19,944 bases of DNA from assembly GCA_002440145.1 (NCBI GenBank), contig DJRS01000045.1, positions 22,561 to 42,504 of the forward strand, read 5' to 3'. This document shows, one piece after another, positions 13,758 to 19,855 of the stretch. How positions within the stretch are numbered: position 1 is the first letter of the stretch; each line of letters begins with the position of its first letter. The translations under genes were made by a program, and so were the position numbers. A model generated the notes under the pieces. That model was given only the letters and a program-made list of their open reading frames with translations. It searched no databases and was not told the origin of the DNA. This stretch comes from Verrucomicrobia bacterium UBA6354. GTDB taxonomy: Bacteria; Verrucomicrobiota; Kiritimatiellia; RFP12; UBA1067.

Positions 13758-14750
13758 TCACTCGATTTCGGCGCGTCGGCGGTCTGCGCGACGCTTGAGC
13801 CTCTGCGAAAGTTGCTCTACGGAATCATGCCCTTCGTCGATCAGCTTGCGTTGCTGCGCCGCCGTCTCCACCAGATTCACCAAGTCGCGCCCTTCCGAAA
13901 CGGGGATGACGGCGTTGGGGATTTCCACGCCCAGGATATTCCGCGTAAGCCGCGTCTGCCCCGTACGGTCGACTTCGTCGCGTATCTCGTCCAGATGCCG
14001 GAACGTGATCACGAGATGCAGGCGCTTCTCGCCGCGGACGGCGTCCACGCCGAACATGCTGGGCACGTGGATGATCCCTATCCCGCGTATTTCCATGTAG
14101 TGCGCCGTCGACGCGCTCGCGCTTCCGAAGATCATGTTTGTCGCCATGTCTTTTCGCAGACATGTCAAGTCGTCGGCCACAAGCGCGCATCCGCGCTTTA
14201 TCAACCCCAGAGCCGTCTCGCTCTTGCCGAGCCCGGGCGCGCCCTCGAGCAGCACCCCCAGTCCGCGCACTTCGACCATCGTGCCGTAGAGGGCGATTCG
14301 CGGCGCGGCCAATTCTTCCAGGATGAACGTCGCGTCGCGCGCGAAATCGCGCGTCAAAAGAGGCGTCGCCAGCAAAACCCCGCCATGCCTCCTGGCTTGC
14401 GCAATCTCGGCTTCCGACGGGGCATGCCCGTTGGTGAAAATGCAAATGCGCGCTCCGTGCTCGAACAATGCGCCGAACCGGGCCGCGCGCGTATCGGGCG
14501 GCAACGAGGCCAGATACGCGCGTTCGGCGTTTCCGATCAACTGGACCCGTCTGGGCGCGAAATCCTCCCAGAAGCCCGTAAGCGCGAGCCCGGGACGGTT
14601 CATGATCGTGTCTTCGATGGCAATGTCCTCGCCATTGCCGCCTGCGACGACGGCCAGGCGCAAGCGTCCCGGGTCGGCCTGCAAGAGATCCTGCGCGGTC
14701 ACCCGGACGCCCTCTGCCTCGCTGGAAACGGAATCGCCGGACATTGTCAT
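13758..14750 (-). CDS. hprK: HPr kinase/phosphorylase
   Basis: A 330-aa protein of normal HprK length, with an N-terminal domain (1-145) and a catalytic domain (150-315). It phosphorylates HPr on the regulatory Ser and can reverse this with inorganic phosphate, linking PTS state to energy level. Catalytic features: Walker A GAPGLGKSE (170-178), VADDLT (191-196) with the D193-D194 pair, and the signature MEIRGIGIIHV (219-229). GRDLVNLVETAAQ (287-299) matches the C-terminal GRN...IEVAA segment. The His in the conserved HGVLVDIYG segment before the P-loop is Tyr155 here (YGTMVEVRG). The gene lies 9 nt after hpf and 24 nt before ptsH. Start ATG 14750 or 14744; no clear Shine-Dalgarno. Confidence 0.95.
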   Translation of the reverse strand: MTMSGDSVSSEAEGVRVTAQDLLQADPGRLRLAVVAGGNGEDIAIEDTIMNRPGLALTGFWEDFAPRRVQLIGNAERAYLASLPPDTRAARFGALFEHGARICIFTNGHAPSEAEIAQARRHGGVLLATPLLTRDFARDATFILEELAAPRIALYGTMVEVRGLGVLLEGAPGLGKSETALGLIKRGCALVADDLTCLRKDMATNMIFGSASASTAHYMEIRGIGIIHVPSMFGVDAVRGEKRLHLVITFRHLDEIRDEVDRTGQTRLTRNILGVEIPNAVIPVSEGRDLVNLVETAAQQRKLIDEGHDSVEQLSQRLKRRADRRRAEIE

Positions 14751-14759
14751 CGCGAACGG

Positions 14760-15098
14760 TCAGGCATTCTTGACGGACGCGGCTCGCTGTTTGCGCACGC
14801 TGCCCTTGCGCGCCTTCACGCGCATCTTCAGCAACTGGCGCTCCGCGCGCGCGGCCGCCGCGTCGATGACGCTCTTGCCGCTTTCGGAGAACTCCTTTGC
14901 GCCGACGGCCGTCTCGCCCAGGCGGTTCGCCACGACTTCGCACATGTACATGCGCTTCTTCGCGTCCACGTCGATCACGATGTTGATCGACGTGACTTTC
15001 GGAAAGCGCTTCTGAAGCTTTTCCATGCGCGCTTCGGCGTAGTCCTTGAGCGATTCTATCCGCACGTCGCTGTGTCTCATCGTCACTTCTATGGCCAT
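14760..15098 (-). CDS. hpf: Ribosome hibernation promoting factor (short HPF/YfiA type)
   Basis: A 112-aa protein of the short HPF family, which binds the 30S decoding region in slow growth and holds ribosomes idle. MAIEVTMRHSDVRIESLKDY followed by EARMEKLQKRFPKVTSINIV is the beta-alpha start of the fold. KRMYMCEVVANRLG and the helix KSVIDAAAARAERQLLKMRVKAR complete it, and the tail is basic (RKGSVRKQRAASVKNA). The C-terminal dimerisation domain of long HPF is absent. GAGAGG lies 6-7 nt upstream of the ATG. It sits between lptB and hprK, the same kind of place hpf has in E. coli (lptB-rpoN-hpf-ptsN), but rpoN is missing here. Confidence 0.92.
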   Translation of the reverse strand: MAIEVTMRHSDVRIESLKDYAEARMEKLQKRFPKVTSINIVIDVDAKKRMYMCEVVANRLGETAVGAKEFSESGKSVIDAAAARAERQLLKMRVKARKGSVRKQRAASVKNA

Positions 15099-15125
15099 GT
15101 TCTGCCTCTCTTTCCTTTTGTTGCT

Positions 15126-15917
15126 TTACATATGGAACGCCTCGCCGAGATAGCGGGCGCGCACCTCCTCGTCGTTGACGAGTTCGGCGGCTGTCCCCTC
15201 TTTCAGAAGACGTCCGTTATAAACCATGTAGGCGCGGTCCACCACGCTCAGCGTCTCGCGCACGTTGTGGTCCGTTATGATGATGCCGAGCCCTTGCCTG
15301 GCGAGCCGCCGCACGATGTCCTGGATCTCGTTCACGCTGAGCGGATCCACCCCCGCAAACGGTTCGTCCAGCATGAGAATCGCCGGATTGCGGACGAGCG
15401 CGCGGGCGATCTCGAGCTTCCGCCTCTCGCCGCCGGAAAGCGTATAGGCGGGCTGCCGTGCCACTTTCATCAGGTCGAACGGCAACAACAAGTCCTCTGC
15501 GCGCGCCTTGCGCGCCTTTTTGTCCAGCGGCAGCGTCTCCAGAATCGCCATGACGTTGTCCCAGACCGACAATTTGCGGAAGATGCTCGGCTCCTGCGCC
15601 AGATAGCCCAATCCCTTGCGCGCGCGCATGAACACGGGCTCGCGCGTCACGTCCTCGCCGCGGAAGACGACCCGCCCGTCGTCGGGCTTCACGAGTCCCA
15701 CCACCATGTAGAAGGTGGTCGTCTTGCCGGCGCCGTTCGGTCCAAGCAACCCGACGATCTCGCCGCACGAACAGGCGACGTCCATCCCGTTGACGACCGT
15801 GCGGTCGCCGTAGATCTTGACGAGCCTTTCCGCGACGAGATCGGGATCCTTCTTCGCGGACATCTTCTCCGCGGCCATTTCGCTCATGGCACGGCTGACT
15901 ATGTCGTTCTCCATCAT
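15126..15917 (-). CDS. lptB: LPS export ABC transporter ATP-binding protein
   Basis: A 263-aa ABC ATPase that powers extraction of LPS from the inner membrane with LptF/LptG. Walker A is GPNGAGKTTT (59-68), the Q-loop is YLAQEPSIFRKLSV (105-118), the signature is LSGGERRKLEIARAL (160-174), Walker B is ILMLDEPFAGVDP (180-192), and the H-loop is ITDHNVRETL (214-223). The LAQEPSIFRKLSVWDN block and the DHNVRETL segment are characteristic of LptB rather than other ABC proteins. The first 24 residues (MMENDIVSRAMSEM...) are an extra N-terminal stretch compared with E. coli LptB (241 aa). ATG 15917 overlaps the lptA stop; Met2 at 15914 is equally possible. LptF and LptG are not in the window. Confidence 0.95.
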   Translation of the reverse strand: MMENDIVSRAMSEMAAEKMSAKKDPDLVAERLVKIYGDRTVVNGMDVACSCGEIVGLLGPNGAGKTTTFYMVVGLVKPDDGRVVFRGEDVTREPVFMRARKGLGYLAQEPSIFRKLSVWDNVMAILETLPLDKKARKARAEDLLLPFDLMKVARQPAYTLSGGERRKLEIARALVRNPAILMLDEPFAGVDPLSVNEIQDIVRRLARQGLGIIITDHNVRETLSVVDRAYMVYNGRLLKEGTAAELVNDEEVRARYLGEAFHM

Positions 15918-16537
15918 TTGCCGAAAAGTTTCTTTGCCGCGCCCGCACCGTCCTTGCCGCCGGCGTCCACCGTGATCTGCGAACCCTCGACCTCCACCTG
16001 CTCGGTGTCCGTCCAGAACGTAATCTTGCGGCCGACAAGTTCGCCGCGCTTTTTCCCGTTGTCTTCGAGCCGCGCCGGCGTGCCCGTTTCATTGTCGCCG
16101 TACATCACCAGCTTGGAATTCGCGCGCGAATAGGTCGCCTTCGCGCAGGTGCCCGAACGCAGTTCGTTCGTGACCGCGACGTTCCCGATCGCCACGATCC
16201 GTTTCAGTTCGTTCGTCCCGTCCAGGAACACGTACACGCGGTCGGCGTGAAGCTTGTACTCGGGATCGTCGACGAACACGTTGCGGTCGAACATGATGAC
16301 GCCTTCGCGGCGATCGTAGTCCGTCCGGACGGACGTGATTTTGACGGTGCGCGCCTTTTCTTTCGCCGGCTTCGAGACGGACACGTCCGCCGCGGTCCCG
16401 GGGGCTTGCCCAGCCGCCCCGGCATCCAGCTCACCGAGCGTCCGCTCGACCGCGGCGACCGGCCCCGTTTCGGCGGGCGCGCCTTCCCCAACCTCCAGCA
16501 CGGCGGCGAACAAACAGGCTGTAAATGCCAGAATCAC
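15914..16537 (-). CDS. lptA: LptA/OstA-like periplasmic LPS bridge protein
   Basis: A 207-aa exported protein with a short hydrophobic N-terminus (MILAFTACLFAAVLEVGEGA) acting as a signal peptide, a low-complexity linker (residues 20-60), and an OstA-type beta-jellyroll region at about 63-185. The region includes VKITSVRTDYDRREGVIMFD, NVFVDDPEYKLHADRVYVFL, IVAIGNVAVTNE, CAKATYSRANSKLVMYGD and ITFWTDTEQVEVEGSQITVD, typical of LptA, which forms the filament carrying LPS across the periplasm. The start is GTG 16537, overlapping the lptC stop by 4 nt (GTGA), with GAGGTGA upstream. lptC and lptB flank it, supporting the call. The C-terminal 15 residues are Gly/Lys-rich. Confidence 0.88.
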   Translation of the reverse strand: MILAFTACLFAAVLEVGEGAPAETGPVAAVERTLGELDAGAAGQAPGTAADVSVSKPAKEKARTVKITSVRTDYDRREGVIMFDRNVFVDDPEYKLHADRVYVFLDGTNELKRIVAIGNVAVTNELRSGTCAKATYSRANSKLVMYGDNETGTPARLEDNGKKRGELVGRKITFWTDTEQVEVEGSQITVDAGGKDGAGAAKKLFGK

Positions 16538-17049
16538 AATTTCACCTCTTTCAGTTTCAAGCCGGACGATGTAATCTGCGCATCCTTGAAAATGCGCGCA
16601 TACTCCTCATCGAACGAAAAATAGACCTGTTCGCCGTCCAGCGTCGTCTTGTCGTAGACCGCATGCACGCGCCCTTCCACCCAGCCGCTCTTGGTCTCGC
16701 GGTCCACCAGACAGTCCTGCGCGGCGATGAAACCGCGGCGCGTGCCGTCGGGATTGTACTCGGAAACGACCACTCCCTTGCCCCAGACGAAGCCCAGATC
16801 CAGGAAAAACTGGGCTTCTTTCGCGGTCAGCGCCGTCTTGACCGACCCGTCCGGATGCTTCTCCAGCGTCACGCTGACGTTCTCCGCCGGCTCCTCCACC
16901 ATCTTTTGGACGCGCGCGCGCTCCGCGCGCAACCGTTCGGCTTCGCGCGCGAAAACCTCCGTCTTGGTCAGCCACGCGGCGGAATCGAACGCCTGCGCCA
17001 AACCTGCCGCGGACGCGGCCAGGACTAGGATGGGAATGGACTTTGTCAC
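16534..17049 (-). CDS. LptC-like LPS export protein
   Basis: A 171-aa protein starting at GTG 17049, overlapping the kdsA stop (GTGA), with GAGGTGG upstream. The N-terminus (V/M)TKSIPILVLAASAAGLAQ is a signal or membrane segment, followed by an Arg/Glu helix (REAERLRAERARVQKMVEEP). From residue 60 the sequence is beta-rich and OstA-like: SVTLEKHPDGSVKTALTAKE, VVVSEYNPDGTRRGFIAAQD, CLVDRETKSGWVEGRVHAVY, TTLDGEQVYFSFDEEYARIF and DAQITSSGLKLKEVKL. LptC takes LPS from the LptB2FG complex and hands it to LptA. Position between kdsA and lptA/lptB favours LptC. Sequence identity in LptC is always low, and the helical insert after the signal is unusual, so I leave the symbol blank. Confidence 0.75.
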   Translation of the reverse strand: MTKSIPILVLAASAAGLAQAFDSAAWLTKTEVFAREAERLRAERARVQKMVEEPAENVSVTLEKHPDGSVKTALTAKEAQFFLDLGFVWGKGVVVSEYNPDGTRRGFIAAQDCLVDRETKSGWVEGRVHAVYDKTTLDGEQVYFSFDEEYARIFKDAQITSSGLKLKEVKL

Positions 17050-17867
17050 TTCGAACGCACCACCTCGTGAATGGCGAGAAGCTTCTTCCACAACTTCCCG
17101 ATTTCGGAAAACTTTATGGCGTTGGCCGCATCCGATTTGGCGACCTTTGGATCGAGATGCGTCTCCATGAACACGCCGTCCACGCCCACGGCGACCGCCG
17201 CGCGCGCCAAAAGCGGCGCGTACTTTCCGTCGCCGCCCGAACCGGTGCCAAGCCCGCCCGGACGCTGCACCGCGTGCGTCGCGTCCATCACGACCGGGTA
17301 GCCCAGCGCGCGCATGATGGGGAGCGAACGCATGTCGGCCACCAGATTGTGGTAGCCGAACGAACTGCCGCGCTCGCACAGGACGATGCGGCGGTTGCCC
17401 GTGGACTCGATCTTCCGGACGACCTGCTCCATGTCCTCCGGCGCCATGAACTGCGCTTTCTTCACGTTGACGACGGCCCCCGTCTCGCCCGCCGCGACGA
17501 CCAGATCGGTCTGCCGCGCCAGAAAAGCCGGAATCTGCAGGACGTCGCAAACCGCCGCGACGCGTGCGCACTGCCCCGGCTCGTGCACGTCCGTCAACAC
17601 GGGAACCCCCACCGTCTCGCGGACTTCCGCCAGAATGTCCAGTCCCTTGTCGATACCCGGCCCGCGGAACGCGTCCACGCTCGTGCGGTTGGCCTTGTCG
17701 AAACTGGCCTTGAAAACATAGCCGGCCCCGAGAGCGTGCGCGATGGCCGACAGGCGTTTCGCCAAATCAAGCGCCATCGTGCGCGATTCGATCACGCACG
17801 GTCCGGCGATAAACGTAAGCTGCCCGTTCCCGAACACTACGCCTTTGTCTACAGATACCCTTCTCAT
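17046..17867 (-). CDS. kdsA: 3-deoxy-8-phosphooctulonate (KDO-8-P) synthase
   Basis: A 273-aa aldolase that condenses PEP with arabinose-5-phosphate to KDO-8-phosphate for the LPS inner core. Family blocks: FIAGPCVIES (19-28), VFKASFDKANRTS (51-63), LTDVHEP (91-97), IPAFLARQTDL (112-122), GSGGDGKYAPLLARAAVAVG (209-228) and GVFMETHLDP (231-240). C24 in AGPCVIES, H198, E235 and D246 match the metal ligands of the metal-dependent class (Aquifex type); the metal-independent class has Asn instead of Cys. ATG 17867 lies only 10 nt from the -10 box; GTG 17837 (residue 11) is an alternative start. First gene of the lptCAB-hpf-hprK-pts run; its stop overlaps the next GTG start. Confidence 0.95.
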   Translation of the reverse strand: MRRVSVDKGVVFGNGQLTFIAGPCVIESRTMALDLAKRLSAIAHALGAGYVFKASFDKANRTSVDAFRGPGIDKGLDILAEVRETVGVPVLTDVHEPGQCARVAAVCDVLQIPAFLARQTDLVVAAGETGAVVNVKKAQFMAPEDMEQVVRKIESTGNRRIVLCERGSSFGYHNLVADMRSLPIMRALGYPVVMDATHAVQRPGGLGTGSGGDGKYAPLLARAAVAVGVDGVFMETHLDPKVAKSDAANAIKFSEIGKLWKKLLAIHEVVRSK

Positions 17868-17877
17868 CTTGACTCAT

Positions 17878-17886
17878 ATTATATCA
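17878..17886 (-). promoter_or_regulatory. Extended -10 promoter of the kdsA-lpt-pts operon
   Basis: On the minus strand the sequence reads TGATATAAT: a TG dinucleotide one base from a perfect TATAAT. No clear -35 is seen at the usual distance. The expected start (about 17870-17872) leaves only three to five nt before ATG 17867. Confidence 0.7.
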
Positions 17887-18244
17887 TAAATCCGGATGGA
17901 TTTCATTTCCAAATTTACATTGGAGTCTTCCCGGAATTTTCGACTTGCCGCGGCCTTACCCGGGAACGGCGCAAGAGGTAGGTCCTTCTGCGTTTTCTGC
18001 ATTCTCTGGACAGTTGGGATCTCGCGCGGAGAAACAGGACAAACGGCCTTCTGACGGAACGCCGCGCGGCGTGAAACGCCTGTTGCACGTGCGAAATCGC
18101 CCAAATCCCCGTTTCTGCCGGGCAATCTGCACCCCCAGTCGAAATTTTGGGGAAGCTCCGCTTCATCCCGAATTTTGGATACGGGACAAAACGACCGGGC
18201 AGGAGGACGCGCCCGCCGGCACGGAAACCGCCGCCGCACCGAAA
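17887..18244. other. Intergenic region between kdsA and rnpB, no gene seen
   Basis: No convincing gene on either strand. It contains a 14-bp perfect palindrome, ACGCCGCGCGGCGT at 18059-18072. It also has an imperfect inverted repeat: 17922-17943 read on the minus strand matches 18138-18159 on the plus strand at about 18 of 22 positions (both start GTCGAAA). A third related word, CGAATTTTGGA, follows near 18169-18179. Just beyond the rnpB 3' end, 18196-18200 (CGGGC) and 18211-18215 (GCCCG) could form a short stem followed on the minus strand by TTTT (18191-18188), a weak terminator candidate. The kdsA promoter lies at its left edge. Confidence 0.5.
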
Positions 18245-18639
18245 CGTTTCGCCTAAAGAGGAATGCGGCGAATAAGCCAGATTCTGTTCATTCCCCGCGG
18301 ACGGGGAACTCCGGTCATTCATCTAACGCAATCAACCCGGGATCTGAGGCCCCTTCTCGCGAAGGCGCCGCCGGACGGGCCGCCCGTCGATCCCCTATTT
18401 GATCTTGCTCCGAGGAGGGTTTGCCTGCGCGCGTCGTTTCAGCCGCGCCGGCGGGCTCTTACCCCGCCTTTTCACCATCACCCTTGCGGGCTGTCTGTTT
18501 TCTGTGGCACTTTCCGTCGCACGGGTTTGCTCCGTGCCCTCCGCCCTTGACGGGCGGATCCTCTACCCTGCGGAGTCCGGACTTTCCTCCGCCCTTCCGG
18601 ACGGCGACCGGTCGCACGCATTCCTCTTTAGGCGAAACG
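18245..18639 (-). ncRNA. rnpB: RNase P RNA (bacterial type A-like)
   Basis: The catalytic RNA of RNase P, which removes 5' leaders from pre-tRNAs. Reading the minus strand, conserved blocks occur in order: GGAGGAAAGTCCGGACTCC (18590-18572), CCACAGAAAACAGACAGCC, GGTAAGAGCCCGCCG, GGCAAACCC then GGAGCAAGATC, AGATGAATGACCG, and ACAGAATCTGGCTTA near the 3' end. The outer P1 helix is a perfect 23-bp pairing between 18617-18639 and 18245-18267, which I used to set the ends; mature ends may lie a few nt inside. The 5' end is only 11 nt from the stop of the upstream zinc-ribbon gene, so it has no room for its own intergenic promoter and probably comes from the same transcript or from a promoter inside that gene. 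Confidence 0.95.
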
Positions 18640-18650
18640 CACCCGTCCGC

Positions 18651-19376
18651 TCAGCGGAACAGGACGCGCCCGCACATGTTGCACGCCACGATACGCTGCG
18701 GCTTGCCCGCCTCGCCCAGCTTCATGTTGGCGTCCACGTTCTGGGCCACGCTCGGCGGCTGCACGAGATGGCATCCGTCGCACACGCCCTCGTGCGTCAA
18801 CGCCACGACGACCGGCCAACGCTTCGTCCGCAGGCGCTCGTAGTAGAGCATCGCCTTGGGATCCGTCACCGCCGCGGCCTTCTCCGCGCGCTCTTTGCGC
18901 GCGTCGGCGAGTTCCGCCTCCACTTCGCGGATGCGCGCGTCGATTTCCGAACAATACGCGTCCACGCCGCTCTTTTCTTCGTCGAACTTCTGCTGCGCCG
19001 CGGTTATGCGCGCCTGCGCGGACGGCAAATCGTCCATCGCCGCGAGCTGATTGTTCTCCGTCGCTTCGAGGTCGTGGTTGACGAGATCGATCTGGACGGA
19101 ATACTGCTGGTACTCCTTGTTGCTCTGGAGCCCGGCCTGCGTCTGTTTCAAGTCGCGGATCTTGTCCTTCAAGGCCGCCGCGTCGTCTTCATAGCCTTTG
19201 ACGCGCCGCATGGCGTAGTCGTGACCCTTGCGGGCGGCTTCCAGGTCGGTCTTTACGCCCGTGAGGCGCGCCTCTTCTTTGGCCTTGCGCTGCGGCAAAT
19301 CCTTCAGTTCCTTCTCGAACTCGCGAATGCGGCCATCAACTTCCTGCAACTCCAACAACGCTTCAAGGGTCGTCAT
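18651..19376 (-). CDS. Coiled-coil C4 zinc-ribbon protein (DUF164/CdsZ-like)
   Basis: A 241-aa protein. Residues 1-175 are charged and helical, with long antiparallel coiled-coil character (LEALLELQEVDGRIREFEKE, EARLTGVKTDLEAARKGHDY, LKDKIRDLKQTQAGLQSNKE). The C-terminal 45 residues form a zinc ribbon with C199-x-x-C202 (CDGC) and C232-x-x-C235 (CNMC). This is the architecture of the DUF164 / C4-type zinc-ribbon family, including the chlamydial CT398/CdsZ protein. Its function is poorly known; nucleic-acid or protein binding is usually suggested. It lies between tRNA-His (30 nt upstream) and rnpB (11 nt downstream), which hints at a role linked to RNA metabolism. That link is inference. Confidence 0.87.
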   Translation of the reverse strand: MTTLEALLELQEVDGRIREFEKELKDLPQRKAKEEARLTGVKTDLEAARKGHDYAMRRVKGYEDDAAALKDKIRDLKQTQAGLQSNKEYQQYSVQIDLVNHDLEATENNQLAAMDDLPSAQARITAAQQKFDEEKSGVDAYCSEIDARIREVEAELADARKERAEKAAAVTDPKAMLYYERLRTKRWPVVVALTHEGVCDGCHLVQPPSVAQNVDANMKLGEAGKPQRIVACNMCGRVLFR

Positions 19377-19406
19377 TTTGCCCTAAACCTTTCAAAAATT
19401 CAAGTC

Positions 19407-19484
19407 TGGGGCAGGAGACGGGACTCGAACCCGCAACCCACAGAATCACAATCTGTTGATCTAACCAATTGATCTACTCCCGCC
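19407..19484 (-). tRNA. tRNA-His (GTG), with encoded G-1 and CCA
   Basis: Cloverleaf read on the minus strand: acceptor GCGGGAG... closing with CTCCTGC, anticodon stem ACAGA/TCTGT with loop TTGTGAT (anticodon GTG, His), T arm GCGGG-TTCGAGT-CCCGT. The discriminator is C73 with a genomically encoded G-1 opposite, the identity pair for His, and CCA is encoded (ends at 19407). It lies 4 nt downstream of tRNA-Thr, so both come from one precursor. Confidence 0.96.
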
Positions 19485-19488
19485 ATTT

Positions 19489-19564
19489 TGGAGCCAGGTA
19501 AGGGACTCGAACCCCCGACCTGCTCATTACGAATGAGCCGCACTACCAACTGTGCTAACCTGGC
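19489..19564 (-). tRNA. tRNA-Thr (CGT)
   Basis: A 76-nt cloverleaf on the minus strand: acceptor GCCAGGT paired with ACCTGGC, D arm, anticodon stem GCTCA/TGAGC with loop TTCGTAA (anticodon CGT, Thr codon ACG), T arm GGGGG-TTCGAGT-CCCTT, discriminator T, encoded CCA. It is the first gene behind the promoter at 19583-19612. Confidence 0.96.
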
Positions 19565-19582
19565 TTTGTGAATCGAGTGCAT

Positions 19583-19612
19583 AGTATACCATATTTGCGT
19601 TCGCCCCGTCAA
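19583..19612 (-). promoter_or_regulatory. Promoter of the tRNA-Thr/tRNA-His/zinc-ribbon/rnpB unit
   Basis: On the minus strand TTGACG (19612-19607) and TATACT (19588-19583) are 18 nt apart, and the -10 is extended by TGG directly before it. Transcription should begin near 19576, about 12 nt before tRNA-Thr. No other promoter-like pair was seen in the short gaps down to rnpB. Confidence 0.82.
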
Positions 19613-19752
19613 TAGGAAATTTCCGGCAGAACGCAACCGAAAAGTGTATCATGTCGTGAGACACCCGGGACAGGTCGTTCCGAGGGGTGGAGAGCGAAAG
19701 CGAAAAAGGAGAGGGATCGGTTGAGGAAACGGAAGGAAAGGATGCGCAAGGA

Positions 19753-19770
19753 CCACCCCCATGGGGGTGG
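19753..19770. promoter_or_regulatory. 18-bp perfect palindrome, possible operator
   Basis: CCACCCCCATGGGGGTGG is identical to its own reverse complement. It ends 15 nt before the predicted -35 of the rightmost gene. With no loop and no T-run it is a poor terminator but a plausible dyad site for a dimeric regulator. The surrounding gap (19613-19855) shows no gene; 19670-19740 is purine-rich on the plus strand. Confidence 0.5.
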
Positions 19771-19785
19771 CGCGCCGGATAAATG

Positions 19786-19815
19786 TTGCAAAGGCGTCGG
19801 CAATCGTGGTAAAAT
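19786..19815 (+). promoter_or_regulatory. Promoter of the partial right-edge gene
   Basis: TTGCAA (19786-19791) and TAAAAT (19810-19815) are separated by 18 nt, with TGG directly before the -10 (extended -10). Expected start near 19822, leader about 34 nt. Confidence 0.65.
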
Positions 19816-19855
19816 ACGTGGTGTAAAATCAAAACGTCTACAACGAAAGGACGCC

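Noticed and set aside
13413..16133. Very long plus-strand open frame (906 codons)
   Set aside because: It is antisense to ptsI through lptA. Those minus-strand genes have full family motifs; the plus frame has none and is rich in Arg, His and Ala, as expected from GC-rich antisense DNA.
18399..19472. 357-codon plus-strand frame
   Set aside because: It crosses the RNase P RNA, the zinc-ribbon gene and tRNA-His in antisense; coding is not credible.
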